In this document: positions 46,756 to 55,585 of the stretch, piece after piece
How the letters are laid out: each line of letters starts with the position of its first letter
How positions within the stretch are numbered: position 1 is the stretch's first letter
DNA from: Fusobacterium sp.
Lineage (GTDB): Bacteria > Fusobacteriota > Fusobacteriia > Fusobacteriales > Fusobacteriaceae
Assembly: GCF_019012925.1 (NCBI RefSeq)
Contig: NZ_JAGIRL010000054.1
Location: forward strand, 1 to 62,036
Direction of reading: 5' to 3'
DNA: 62,036 nt
Made by a program: the position numbers and the translations under genes
The notes under the pieces: model-generated
Database searches by the model: none
Told to the model about the DNA's origin: nothing
The model's input: the letters and a program-made list of their open reading frames with translations, nothing else

Positions 46756-46765
46756 TTAAGTATTT

Positions 46766-46808
46766 AATACACTTGAAACTTAATTTGAAAGTTTTAAGTG
46801 TATTTTTT
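46766..46808 (+). terminator. Terminator of the symporter gene
   Basis: Stem AATACACTT.../...AAGTGTATT with a central AAACTT/AAGTTT extension, ending in a T run. Confidence 0.9.
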
Positions 46809-46840
46809 TATGAAAATATTATGAATTTATAATAAATATT

Positions 46841-46869
46841 TTGAATTTTTTTTTAAGATATGATAGAAT
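46841..46869 (+). promoter_or_regulatory. Promoter of the aminotransferase gene
   Basis: TTGAAT and TAGAAT with a 17-base spacer, about 40 bases before the start codon. Confidence 0.7.
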
Positions 46870-46909
46870 GAATGAATAAATTAAAAATATTTAAGAAAGA
46901 GGGATGTTT

Positions 46910-48112
46910 ATGAAAATATCAAATAGAGCTTTAGAGATGAATTTTTCTCCAATAAGAAAATTAATTCCTTTTGCTGACGAAGCAGAGAAAAGAGGAATCA
47001 AAGTATATAGACTAAATATAGGACAACCTAATATAGTTACTCCAGATTCTTTTTTTGAAGGATTGAACAATTATAAAGAGAAAATAGTTACATATTCAGA
47101 TTCAAAGGGGATACTAAAATTAAGAGAGAGTTTTGTAAAAAACTACAAGCTTAGTGGAATAGACATTGATGAAGAGGATATATTGATAACTCAGGGGGGA
47201 AGTGAAGCTATATTATTTGTTTTAATGGCTATTTGTAATGAGGGAGATGAGGTATTAATACCTGAGCCTTTTTACTCTAACTATTCAAGTTTTTCTACAT
47301 TTGCAGGAGCAAAGGTTAGAGCTATACCTACAACAATAGAGAATAGTTTTCATTTGCCAACTCAAGAGGAGATTGAAAAATTAATAACACCAAAAACAAG
47401 AGCAATTATGTTTTCTAATCCAGTCAATCCAACAGGAACTGTGTATACAAAAGAAGAGATTCTAATGATAGGAGAGATAGCTAAAAAACATAATTTATAT
47501 ATAATAGCTGATGAAGTTTATAGGCAGTTTGTCTATGATAATATAGATTATACTTCAATTATGAAGATGGATGATCTAAAGGATAGAGTTATACTTGTTG
47601 ATAGTATTTCAAAACATTATAGTGCTTGTGGAGCGAGAATTGGACTTATTGCTAGTAAAAACCATGAGCTTATGAACTATATTTTGAAGTTTTGTCAAGC
47701 TAGACTTTGTGTTTCAACTATAGAACAACATGCTGCTGCAAATCTTATTAATACAATGGATAGTTACTTGGAAGATGTTAAGTTAAAATACAAGAGTAGG
47801 AGAGATCTTCTATTTGGATATTTACAAAAAATTCCAGGTGTAGTGTGTTCAAAACCTGAGGGAGCTTTCTATATTTTTGCTAAACTTCCTATTGATAATG
47901 CAGAGAAGTTTGCTAAATGGTTATTGACTGACTATTCCTATGATGGTAAAACTATTCTTATAGCACCAGGGCCAGGATTCTATCAAACAGAGGGAAGAGG
48001 AGAACAAGAGGTAAGATTCTCATTCTGTACGAATATTGATGATATAGAGAATGCAATGATAGTTCTAAGAAGAGCTTTGGAAGAATATAACAAAAAAAAT
48101 ATTGACAATTAA
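46910..48112 (+). CDS. PLP-dependent class I/II aminotransferase
   Basis: A 400-residue fold-type I aminotransferase. NPVNPTG, ADEVYRQF and the Schiff-base lysine in SISKHYSACGARIG are present, and the N-terminal LNIGQPNI recalls aspartate or aromatic aminotransferases. ATG 46910 is preferred because the AGAGGG site abuts the earlier ATG at 46904. The start of the next transcript lies in its last codons. Substrate cannot be fixed. Confidence 0.9.
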   Translation: MKISNRALEMNFSPIRKLIPFADEAEKRGIKVYRLNIGQPNIVTPDSFFEGLNNYKEKIVTYSDSKGILKLRESFVKNYKLSGIDIDEEDILITQGGSEAILFVLMAICNEGDEVLIPEPFYSNYSSFSTFAGAKVRAIPTTIENSFHLPTQEEIEKLITPKTRAIMFSNPVNPTGTVYTKEEILMIGEIAKKHNLYIIADEVYRQFVYDNIDYTSIMKMDDLKDRVILVDSISKHYSACGARIGLIASKNHELMNYILKFCQARLCVSTIEQHAAANLINTMDSYLEDVKLKYKSRRDLLFGYLQKIPGVVCSKPEGAFYIFAKLPIDNAEKFAKWLLTDYSYDGKTILIAPGPGFYQTEGRGEQEVRFSFCTNIDDIENAMIVLRRALEEYNKKNIDN

Positions 48113-48130
48113 AAAAAATTAGAGTATAAT
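48102..48130 (+). promoter_or_regulatory. Consensus promoter of the amino-acid transporter leader
   Basis: TTGACA (48102-48107) and TATAAT (48125-48130) with a 17-base spacer; the -35 lies inside the end of the aminotransferase gene. Confidence 0.9.
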
Positions 48131-48162
48131 CAAGAAAATTAAAACAAAAGGAGGAAGAGTAA

Positions 48163-48255
48163 ATGTTAAGGAATTTAAGGATAAGGAAAAATAAACAACA
48201 AAATAATATAGTTACCTTGTCTTTGAAATTGACTGAATTACATTTATCTTCTTGA
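48163..48255 (+). CDS. Probable 30-residue leader peptide
   Basis: A short frame MLRNLRIRKNKQQ... of 30 residues, ending TGA. It has a perfect AAGGAGG site eight bases before the ATG and lies 33 bases past the promoter. All three arginine codons are AGG and fall within the first eight codons, while AGA is the common Arg codon here; together they create repeated AAGGA sequences. It precedes a terminator and an amino-acid importer, which fits an attenuation leader. Not verified that it is translated. Confidence 0.55.
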   Translation: MLRNLRIRKNKQQNNIVTLSLKLTELHLSS

Positions 48256-48352
48256 AAAGATTAGAGATATTGAGATATATCTTTATGAGCATAGAGTTGA
48301 TGACTTTTAAATATTTATTAAGTATTTGAAGTTAGGTTTTATTTTAGTATGT

Positions 48353-48384
48353 AATACAGACATTTTCATGTCTGTATTTTTTTT
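48353..48384 (+). terminator. Terminator in the leader of the amino-acid importer (possible attenuator)
   Basis: Perfect 11-bp stem AATACAGACAT/ATGTCTGTATT around a TTTC loop and a run of eight T. It lies between the strong promoter at 48102 and the permease gene, so it must be bypassed for expression. An upstream AT-rich hairpin at about 48302-48333 may take part in switching. Confidence 0.88.
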
Positions 48385-48424
48385 ATAAAAAAATAAATTT
48401 ATATAATATATTTAAGGAGGAACA

Positions 48425-49135
48425 ATGGAATACTTAATACTGTTAAAAGAGATTTTTATTGGAGGGGAGAGATATAAGTACATCTTGGATGGACTAGCAT
48501 TCTCAGTTGGAACAACAGCTTTGGCAGCTATTATTGGAATAGCTTTAGGAATATTTATAGCCTTGTTACAACTTTCACATTTTTATCCATTTAAACATAC
48601 TAAGAGCTGGAAAAAATTTAATCCTTTATCTAAAATAGCATTTGTTTATGTAGATTTAATAAGAGGAACACCAGCAGTAGTACAATTAATGATACTTGCA
48701 AATCTAATATTTGTTGGAAGTTTAAGAGATACACCAATACTTGTGATTGCAGCAATATCATTTGGAATTAACTCTGGAGCTTATGTTGCAGAGATAATTA
48801 GAGCAGGAATAGAGGGACTAGATAAAGGACAGATGGAGGCAGCAAGAGCCTTAGGAATGAACTATGGACAAGCAATGAAAGAGATTGTAGTACCTCAAGC
48901 TATTAAGAAGATACTACCAGCTCTTGTAAGTGAGTTTATAACACTTTTAAAAGAGACTTCTATAGTAGGTTTTATAGGTGGAGTTGACCTACTTCGTTCA
49001 GCTAATATAATTACAAGTCAAACTTATAGAGGAGTTGAACCATTATTAGCAGTTGGATTAATATATTTAGTAATGACAGCTATGTTTACAAGATTTATGA
49101 GAAAAGTAGAAAAGGGGTTGAAAGTAAGTGATTAA
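48425..49135 (+). CDS. Polar amino-acid ABC permease (HisM/GlnP family)
   Basis: A 236-residue permease with about five helices and the EAA loop [22 protein letters not shown]. Starts after AGGAGG. It forms the channel of an importer for a polar or basic amino acid together with the next two genes. The ATPase start overlaps its stop. Confidence 0.93.
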   Translation: MEYLILLKEIFIGGERYKYILDGLAFSVGTTALAAIIGIALGIFIALLQLSHFYPFKHTKSWKKFNPLSKIAFVYVDLIRGTPAVVQLMILANLIFVGSLRDTPILVIAAISFGINSGAYVAEIIRAGIEGLDKGQMEAARALGMNYGQAMKEIVVPQAIKKILPALVSEFITLLKETSIVGFIGGVDLLRSANIITSQTYRGVEPLLAVGLIYLVMTAMFTRFMRKVEKGLKVSD

Positions 49136-49856
49136 GATAGAAAAACTTTTTAAAAGTTATGAAGAATTAAATGTACTAAAAGGGATAGATGCACAGGTAA
49201 ATAAAGGGGATATTATAGCTATAATAGGACCTTCAGGAAGTGGAAAATCAACATTCTTGAGATGTATAAATAAGTTAGAAGAACCAACTAAGGGACATAT
49301 CTATATCAAAGATCAAGATATTATGTCAGATGAAGTTGATATAAATGTAATTCGTCAAAATGTAGGTATGGTGTTTCAGCATTTTAACTTATTTCCACAT
49401 AAAACAGTTATGGAAAATTTAACTCTAGCTCCAATGAAGTTAAAAAATATATCACAAGAGGTAGCTGAAAAGAAAGCCATTGTACTACTTGAAAAAGTTG
49501 GACTTAAAGATAAAGCTAATGTCTATCCAAACCAATTATCTGGAGGGCAAAAGCAAAGAATAGCAATAGCTAGAGCTTTAGCAATGGAGCCAGAGATTAT
49601 GTTATTTGATGAACCTACTTCTGCTCTTGATCCTGAGATGATAAAAGAGGTATTGGATGTAATGAGAGATCTAGCTAAAGAGGGAATGACTATGTTAATA
49701 GTAACACATGAAATGGGATTTGCTAAAAATGTAGCTAACAGAGTTTTCTTTATGGATGGGGGAATAATTTTAGAAGATACTACTCCTAATGAACTATTCT
49801 CTAATCCAAAACATAATAGAACAAAAGAGTTTTTAAATAAAGTTTTAAACAAATAG
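49128..49856 (+). CDS. Polar amino-acid ABC ATPase (GlnQ family)
   Basis: A 242-residue ATPase. Walker [10 protein letters not shown] at 34-42, signature LSGGQKQR, Walker [13 protein letters not shown] and the switch His in VTHEMG are intact. It begins at a GTG inside the permease stop region, with an AGGGG site upstream. Energises amino-acid uptake. Confidence 0.94.
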   Translation: MIKIEKLFKSYEELNVLKGIDAQVNKGDIIAIIGPSGSGKSTFLRCINKLEEPTKGHIYIKDQDIMSDEVDINVIRQNVGMVFQHFNLFPHKTVMENLTLAPMKLKNISQEVAEKKAIVLLEKVGLKDKANVYPNQLSGGQKQRIAIARALAMEPEIMLFDEPTSALDPEMIKEVLDVMRDLAKEGMTMLIVTHEMGFAKNVANRVFFMDGGIILEDTTPNELFSNPKHNRTKEFLNKVLNK

Positions 49857-49873
49857 TAAGGAGAGTGTTTATT

Positions 49874-50599
49874 ATGAAAAAAATGTTAAAAAATGTTTTA
49901 GTGGGATTGATGGTTTTATCTTTATCTAGTTTAGCTATGGCTAAAGAGAAGATATACGTGGGAACAAATGCAGAATTTCCTCCTTTTGAGTATTTAGAAA
50001 AAGGGGAGATAGTAGGGTTTGATATAGAGATGATGAATGAGATTGGAAAGGTATTAGATGCTGATATAAAAATACAGGATATGGCTTTTGATGGACTATT
50101 ACCAGCTCTACAGATGAAAAAAGTTGATGTGGTAATAGCTGGAATGACAGCAACTGAAGAGAGACAAAAAATGGTATCTTTTACACAACCTTATTATACT
50201 GCTAGTCAAGTTATTATAGTAAAAGAGGGAAATAACAGTATAAAATCATTTGATGATCTAAAAGGAAAAAGAGTTGGAGTTATGTTAGGATTTACAGGAG
50301 ATGTAATAGTAAGTGATATGGAAGGAGTTAAAATCGAGAGATATAACGCAGCATATGCTGGTATAATGGCTTTAAAAGTTGATAAGATAGATGCTGTAGT
50401 TTTAGACTCTGAACCTGCTGAAAATTATGTAAAACAAAACTCAGGACTTCAAATAGCAGAGGCTGAAAGTGCTCAAGAAAAATATGCTATTGCTGTTAGA
50501 AAAAATGATAAAGAGTTATTAGAAAAGTTAGAAAAGGGATTAAATGAGATAAAAGCTAATGGAACTTATGACAAGTTATTAAAAAAATATTTTAACTAA
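49874..50599 (+). CDS. Polar amino-acid binding protein
   Basis: A 241-residue periplasmic binding protein with a Sec signal peptide ending at AMA near residue 23, not a lipobox, so soluble in the periplasm of a diderm. NAEFPPFEYLEKGEIVGFD and AGMTATEERQ are SBP_bac_3 hallmarks. ATG 49874 is preferred over a GTG at 49865 because AAGGAGA lies nine bases away. Specificity (Gln, Arg, Lys, His) not readable. Confidence 0.92.
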   Translation: MKKMLKNVLVGLMVLSLSSLAMAKEKIYVGTNAEFPPFEYLEKGEIVGFDIEMMNEIGKVLDADIKIQDMAFDGLLPALQMKKVDVVIAGMTATEERQKMVSFTQPYYTASQVIIVKEGNNSIKSFDDLKGKRVGVMLGFTGDVIVSDMEGVKIERYNAAYAGIMALKVDKIDAVVLDSEPAENYVKQNSGLQIAEAESAQEKYAIAVRKNDKELLEKLEKGLNEIKANGTYDKLLKKYFN

Positions 50600-50615
50600 T
50601 AATAAATATTAAAGG

Positions 50616-50657
50616 AAAGAGAGAAGATGTTAGGAGTTGATATTTTCTCTCTTTTAT
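50616..50657 (+). terminator. Terminator of the amino-acid importer
   Basis: Arms AAAGAGAGAA/TTCTCTCTTT with a 19-base loop, then TTTATTTG. Confidence 0.75.
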
Positions 50658-50687
50658 TTGACTAGAAAGTATTTAGAGTGCTATTAT
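50658..50687 (+). promoter_or_regulatory. Promoter of the ComB-family gene
   Basis: TTGACT and TATTAT with an 18-base spacer, directly behind the preceding terminator. Confidence 0.65.
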
Positions 50688-50715
50688 ATCTATGAGTACT
50701 AGAAGGAGGTTGTAA

Positions 50716-51432
50716 ATGAGAATTGATATTATAGATACAGCAGGAAATGTAACTTTTGATAAAATTAAGGGGAAAACTGTTATAATTATTGATGTGCTTA
50801 GAGCTACAAGTGTTATGATAACAGCTTTAGCTAATGGAGTGAAGGGAATATACCCATATAGAGATATAGAGAGTGTTTTAGAAAATTCTAAACTAGATAT
50901 CAATCCACTACTTTGTGGAGAGAGAAAAGGATTAAAAATAGATGGATTTCATTGTGGGAACTCTCCTCTTGAGTATAAAAGAGAACTGATAGAGGATAGG
51001 AATATGTATATGACTACTAGTAATGGAACGAGGGCAATCGAAAGTTGTATTGGAGCAGAGAGAGTATATATTGCTGCTTTTTTAAATATAGAGGGTGTTG
51101 TTAAACAGATTATAAAAGATGAAAAGGATGTAGTCATAATTTGTTCAGGAACAGATGATAATTTCTCCTTAGATGATGCCTTGTGTGCTGGAGAGATAGT
51201 TAAAAGAGTTGAGAAAGTCAAGAAGGTTGAACTTTCTGATATGGCAATAGCTTTGAGAAAAATAGCTGAGAATTCAAAGGAAGTTTGTGATACATTAGAG
51301 GGAACAAAACACTATGAATATCTAAAAAGATTAGGATTTATAGAGGATTTGAAATATTGTCTTTCTATGGATAAGTATGATATTGTCCCAATATATAGAA
51401 ATGGAAAAATTACAATAAATATAGAGAATTAA
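50716..51432 (+). CDS. 2-phosphosulfolactate phosphatase family (ComB-like)
   Basis: A 238-residue phosphatase-like protein. IIDVLRATSVMITALANG near 28-45 and TSNGTRAIESC near 103-113 are ComB signatures. In methanogens ComB acts in coenzyme M synthesis; bacterial relatives without that pathway have unknown substrates. AGAAGGAGG lies upstream. The radical SAM gene follows 48 bases later. Confidence 0.9.
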   Translation: MRIDIIDTAGNVTFDKIKGKTVIIIDVLRATSVMITALANGVKGIYPYRDIESVLENSKLDINPLLCGERKGLKIDGFHCGNSPLEYKRELIEDRNMYMTTSNGTRAIESCIGAERVYIAAFLNIEGVVKQIIKDEKDVVIICSGTDDNFSLDDALCAGEIVKRVEKVKKVELSDMAIALRKIAENSKEVCDTLEGTKHYEYLKRLGFIEDLKYCLSMDKYDIVPIYRNGKITINIEN

Positions 51433-51480
51433 ATATGGATTTTTATGGTATAATATAATAAAAAATAGAAGGATTAATAG

Positions 51481-52398
51481 ATGAAAAGATATAATACATT
51501 AAATGATTATTTTAAAACAACTTTTGGGAAAAAAATTTATAAAGTATCTTTAGATGGTGGATTTACTTGTCCAAATAGAGATGGGACTTTAAGTAAAAGA
51601 GGCTGTATCTTTTGTAGTGAAAGAGGTAGTGGAGAGTTTGCTGGAAAAAGAGGAGATGATATCTATAATCAAATAGAGGATCAATTAAAACTCATAGAGA
51701 AAAAATTTCCAGATGGAGAAGTAATAGCTTATTTTCAAAATTTTACTAATACATATGCAGATGTGGAGTATTTGAGAGAGATATATACAAAAGCCTTGTC
51801 ACACCCTAGAGTAATAGGACTTGCCATAGGAACAAGACCTGATTGTTTAGGAGAAGATGTTCTAAATCTTTTGGATGAATTAAATAAGAAGCATTTTATT
51901 TGGATAGAACTAGGGCTACAGACTATAAATGAAGATGTAGCTAAAAAAATTAATAGAAAATATCTCTTAGAAACATATGTTAAGGCTACTGAAGAATTAA
52001 ATAAAAGAAATATAAAATTTGTAACTCATATAATAGTTGGACTTCCTTATGAAAATGAAGATGATCCACTAAATACAGCAATATTTGCAGAAAAATGTGG
52101 GACTTGGGGAGTTAAAATTCATCTCTTACATGTAATAAAAAATACTATGTTAGAAGAGATTTATAATAGAAATGAATTAAAATTGCAAAAAAAAGATGAA
52201 TATGTGAAAAAAATAGTTAAAATTTTGGCAAATTTATCGTATAATATAGTCATACATAGAGTGACGGGTGATGGAGATAGAAATAATCTGATTGGTCCTC
52301 TTTGGAGTCTAAATAAAAGAGATGTATTAAACAGTATTGATAAACTGATGAAAGAGGAAGATGTTGTTCAAGGTAAATATAAAATAGAGAGGGGGTAA
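51481..52398 (+). CDS. Radical SAM protein, YhcC (TIGR01212) family
   Basis: A 305-residue radical SAM protein. The unusual cluster motif CPNRDG...GCIFC near residues 30-46 is the hallmark of this family, whose members take part in tRNA or sulfur-related modification but have no firm role. The murR gene begins two bases after its stop, so both lie in one transcript with nag genes behind. Confidence 0.9.
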   Translation: MKRYNTLNDYFKTTFGKKIYKVSLDGGFTCPNRDGTLSKRGCIFCSERGSGEFAGKRGDDIYNQIEDQLKLIEKKFPDGEVIAYFQNFTNTYADVEYLREIYTKALSHPRVIGLAIGTRPDCLGEDVLNLLDELNKKHFIWIELGLQTINEDVAKKINRKYLLETYVKATEELNKRNIKFVTHIIVGLPYENEDDPLNTAIFAEKCGTWGVKIHLLHVIKNTMLEEIYNRNELKLQKKDEYVKKIVKILANLSYNIVIHRVTGDGDRNNLIGPLWSLNKRDVLNSIDKLMKEEDVVQGKYKIERG

Positions 52399-52400
52399 GA

Positions 52401-53255
52401 ATGGGAGTACTCATTAAGATAAGTAATATTCAAAATGATCTTTCTGCAGGAGAAAAGAAAGTTGCAGATTACGTTTTAGAAAAACCTGAAGAGATAAAGG
52501 ATCTAAATACTTATGAGATAGCGGAAAAGACTAATACTAGTCAGGCTACTGTTGTAAGATTTGCTAAAAGAATTGGATTTAAAGGGTTTCCTGATTTTAA
52601 ATTAGCCTTAAGTCAAGATTTAGGTAATAGAAAAGCAGAATCTCATATTAGTATTATACATGAGGATATAAAAAATGATGATAGTTTTGAAATAATTGGA
52701 AGAAAAATAGCAAATGCAAATGCAATAGCTATTAATAATACTTGTGAAGTAACTGATTTTGAGGAGCTTGAGAGAGCTGTTATAGCTCTGGGAAAAGCTA
52801 AAAAAATAATGTTAACAGGAGTTGGATTTTCAGGTATAGCAGCTAAAGATTTTTATTACAAGCTGTTAGAATTAGGAAAACCAGCAGTCATTGAAACAGA
52901 TACTCATATGCAACTAAGTTGTTTAGCTACAATGACAGAAAATGATGTTTTATTTATAATCTCTCATAGTGGAAAAACATTGGAAATGTATAATATAGCT
53001 AAGGTAGCAAAAGAAAAAAATATAAAAATTATAGCTATGACTAGTATAGCTCCTAATCCAATTAGAGAGTTAGCAGATATAAAACTTAATACTGTAGAGA
53101 TGAAAAGTAATTTTAGATCAACAGCATTGACACCGAGAATATCACAATTAACAATAATAGATATGTTATATGTTAAATTGATGTTGGAGAATAAAAAGAT
53201 GCAAAATTATATCTTTGATGCTATTGAATTAGTTCAAGGATTTAAAATAAAATAA
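52401..53255 (+). CDS. MurR/RpiR-family transcriptional regulator
   Basis: A 284-residue regulator with an N-terminal helix-turn-helix (about 1-77; [15 protein letters not shown] is typical) and a C-terminal SIS domain (about 110-245) that senses phosphosugars. It precedes nagB-nagA, so control of amino-sugar use by glucosamine-6-phosphate or a related effector is inferred. Confidence 0.93.
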   Translation: MGVLIKISNIQNDLSAGEKKVADYVLEKPEEIKDLNTYEIAEKTNTSQATVVRFAKRIGFKGFPDFKLALSQDLGNRKAESHISIIHEDIKNDDSFEIIGRKIANANAIAINNTCEVTDFEELERAVIALGKAKKIMLTGVGFSGIAAKDFYYKLLELGKPAVIETDTHMQLSCLATMTENDVLFIISHSGKTLEMYNIAKVAKEKNIKIIAMTSIAPNPIRELADIKLNTVEMKSNFRSTALTPRISQLTIIDMLYVKLMLENKKMQNYIFDAIELVQGFKIK

Positions 53256-53274
53256 ATATATTAGGAGGAAAAAG

Positions 53275-54102
53275 ATGAGAGTAGTTATAACTGATAAAAA
53301 TGTAGGAGATTGGGCTGCTGTATATGTAGCAAGAAAAATCAACGAATTTAAACCAACAAAAGATAGACCATTTGTATTAGGATTACCTACAGGTGGAACA
53401 CCATTAGAAATGTATAAAAGATTAATACAATTAAATAAAGATGGCATAGTTTCATTTGAAAATGTAGTTACTTTTAATATGGATGAATATGTAGGATTAA
53501 CACCAGACAATGATCAAAGCTACCATTACTATATGCACCATAACTTCTTCGATCATATTAACATTCCAAAGGAAAATATAAATATATTAGATGGAATGGC
53601 TGAAGATTATCAAGCAGAGTGTGAAAGATATGAAGAAAAAATAAAATCATATGGAGGAATTCACCTATTCTTAGGAGGAATTGGACCAGATGGACATATA
53701 GCTTTTAATGAGCCAGGATCTTCTCTTTCTTCAAGAACTAGAGATAAAGAATTAACTATGGATACAATAATAGCTAACTCTAGATTCTTTGGTGGAGATG
53801 TAAATAAAGTTCCTAAATTAGCTTTAACTGTTGGAGTAGGAACAATATTAGATGCTAAAGAGATATTAATTATGGTAACAGGAGCTAATAAATCTAGAGC
53901 TTTACACTATGGAATTGAAGAAGGAGTAAATCATATGTGGACTATATCTGCTCTTCAACTACATAGAAGTGGAATAATTGTTTCTGATGAAGCAGCTTGT
54001 GCAGAGTTAAAAGTAAGTACATACAGATATTTTAAAGATATTGAAAAAAATAACTTAGACTCAGAAAGATTATTAAAAGAATTATACGAAGAGAATAAAT
54101 AA
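53275..54102 (+). CDS. nagB: Glucosamine-6-phosphate deaminase
   Basis: A 275-residue enzyme converting glucosamine-6-phosphate to fructose-6-phosphate and ammonia. GLPTGGTP, the catalytic Asp in NMDEYVG and the general-base loop [17 protein letters not shown] are present. Starts behind AGGAGG. First of the two-step salvage after nagA. Confidence 0.97.
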   Translation: MRVVITDKNVGDWAAVYVARKINEFKPTKDRPFVLGLPTGGTPLEMYKRLIQLNKDGIVSFENVVTFNMDEYVGLTPDNDQSYHYYMHHNFFDHINIPKENINILDGMAEDYQAECERYEEKIKSYGGIHLFLGGIGPDGHIAFNEPGSSLSSRTRDKELTMDTIIANSRFFGGDVNKVPKLALTVGVGTILDAKEILIMVTGANKSRALHYGIEEGVNHMWTISALQLHRSGIIVSDEAACAELKVSTYRYFKDIEKNNLDSERLLKELYEENK

Positions 54103-54118
54103 TTAGAGAGTAATATTA

Positions 54119-54144
54119 GGGGTCGCAGTTATGTGACTCCTTTT
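54119..54144 (+). terminator. Hairpin with short T run between nagB and nagA
   Basis: A 9-bp stem GGGGTCGCA/TGTGACTCC including two G-U pairs, GTTA loop and TTTT. It may lower nagA expression relative to nagB as a partial terminator. Confidence 0.65.
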
Positions 54145-54161
54145 ATATAATAGGAGGTCTT

Positions 54162-55295
54162 GTGAGAAAAGCAATAATAAATGGAGAATTATTTATAGGG
54201 AATAGATTTTATAAAGGGAAAGTTCTAATTTTTGAAAATGATAGAATAGTTGATATAATAAATGAAGTTGATTTTTCAAAAGATGGAATAGAAATTATTG
54301 ATGCAGAGAACAATTATGTTGTTCCAGGGTTTATAGATCTTCAATTGAATGGTTGTGGTGGAGTTCTATTTAATGATGATATAAGTGAAAAAACTCTAGA
54401 AACAATGTATAAAACTAATTTAAAATATGGTTGTACATCTTTTACTCCTACACTTATTACAACTTCAGATGAAAATATCTTAAAAGCTATATCTCTTGTA
54501 GAGGGGATAGATAAAGAAAAGTATGGAGTGTTAGGATTACATATAGAGGGACCATATATAAGTGTTGAGAAAAAAGGAATACACAATCCTAAATACATTA
54601 GAAAAGCTGATGAGGCTATTATTGATAGAATAATTGAAAGTGGAAAAGAGAATGTAAGAATAATAACTTTAGCACCAGAAAAAACAGATGGTAAAATTAT
54701 ATCAAAATTACATAGTGCTGGAATTGGAGTAGCTCTTGGTCATACAAATGGAACTTATGAAGAGTTGAAGGAAAAAGAAGGATACGGTATAACATTAGCA
54801 ACACATCTATATAACGGGATGTCATCATTTAACCATAGAAATCCTGGAGCTGTAGGAGCAGTATTTGATAGTGATATATGTGCTGGAATAATTGTTGATG
54901 GATTCCATTGTCATTACTCTGCAATAAAATCTGCTATTAAAGTGATGGGGGAAAGATTGTATCTTGTAACAGATGCTGTATCTCCTGTAGGAACAGATAT
55001 GGAATACTTCTATTTTGAAGGAAATAAAGTATATTATAAAGATGGAAAATGTTTTGGAGAAGATGGAACATTAGGTGGTTCAGCTTTAACTATGGATGCA
55101 GGAGTTAGAAACTTAGTAAAACATTGTGATATTACTTTGGAAGAGGCTATAAGAATGGCTACTCTATATCCAGCTAAAGCTGTTAAAATAGATGATAAAT
55201 ACGGAAAACTTCAGCCAAATTACTTTGCAGATATAGTCTTCTTAGATAAACATTTAAATCTTAAAAAGGTAATAGCTAAAGGAATCGAGTATTAA
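54162..55295 (+). CDS. nagA: N-acetylglucosamine-6-phosphate deacetylase
   Basis: A 377-residue amidohydrolase removing acetate from GlcNAc-6-phosphate. Metal and catalytic residues appear in IEGPYIS, ALGHTNG, THLYNGM and LVTDAVSP. It starts at GTG behind AGGAGG; no ATG fits. Its product is the nagB substrate. Last gene of the nag operon. Confidence 0.96.
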   Translation: MRKAIINGELFIGNRFYKGKVLIFENDRIVDIINEVDFSKDGIEIIDAENNYVVPGFIDLQLNGCGGVLFNDDISEKTLETMYKTNLKYGCTSFTPTLITTSDENILKAISLVEGIDKEKYGVLGLHIEGPYISVEKKGIHNPKYIRKADEAIIDRIIESGKENVRIITLAPEKTDGKIISKLHSAGIGVALGHTNGTYEELKEKEGYGITLATHLYNGMSSFNHRNPGAVGAVFDSDICAGIIVDGFHCHYSAIKSAIKVMGERLYLVTDAVSPVGTDMEYFYFEGNKVYYKDGKCFGEDGTLGGSALTMDAGVRNLVKHCDITLEEAIRMATLYPAKAVKIDDKYGKLQPNYFADIVFLDKHLNLKKVIAKGIEY

Positions 55296-55585
55296 AATAT
55301 TTAATTCTATTTGTTGAAGTCTTCACTTTTAGTATCAAAATAAATTGATAGAATCATAAAAATTATTCTAAATAATTTTTATTCTTATGCATAAATTAAT
55401 CAAACCACATATAATGTTAATTATATGTGGTTTGATTATTAAAATAATTTTTATTTATATAATTATTAAAATGTAATCTCCTAATAAATTGTTTAAAAAC
55501 GTTATAATTATGAAGTATTATAATGAATATAATTATAAATCTTAATATAAATAATTATTATAATTTTATATTTAAAATTATATGA
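55296..55585. other. AT-rich convergent intergenic region
   Basis: Between nagA (plus) and the recombinase (minus) lie 290 AT-rich bases. They hold a 12-bp inverted repeat ATAAAAATTATT/AATAATTTTTAT at about 55355-55381, the perfect palindrome at 55398-55437 and an imperfect one near 55503-55539. No gene was seen. Confidence 0.6.
55398..55437. repeat. Perfect 18-bp inverted repeat with 4-base loop
   Basis: Arms AATCAAACCACATATAAT and ATTATATGTGGTTTGATT enclose GTTA. No T run follows on either strand, which is unlike all other terminators in this window. The centre reads ATAA-TGTTAA-TTAT, the spacing of a Xer dif site. Terminator, operator or recombination site are all possible. Confidence 0.85.

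Noticed and set aside
48113..48424. T-box or lysine riboswitch in the importer leader
   Set aside because: No T-box sequence (GGTGGNACCGCG type) and no lysine-aptamer core can be found.
55398..55437. Simple nagA terminator
   Set aside because: Stem is ideal but no T run follows on either strand, while all other terminators in the window have one. Not excluded, but not preferred.
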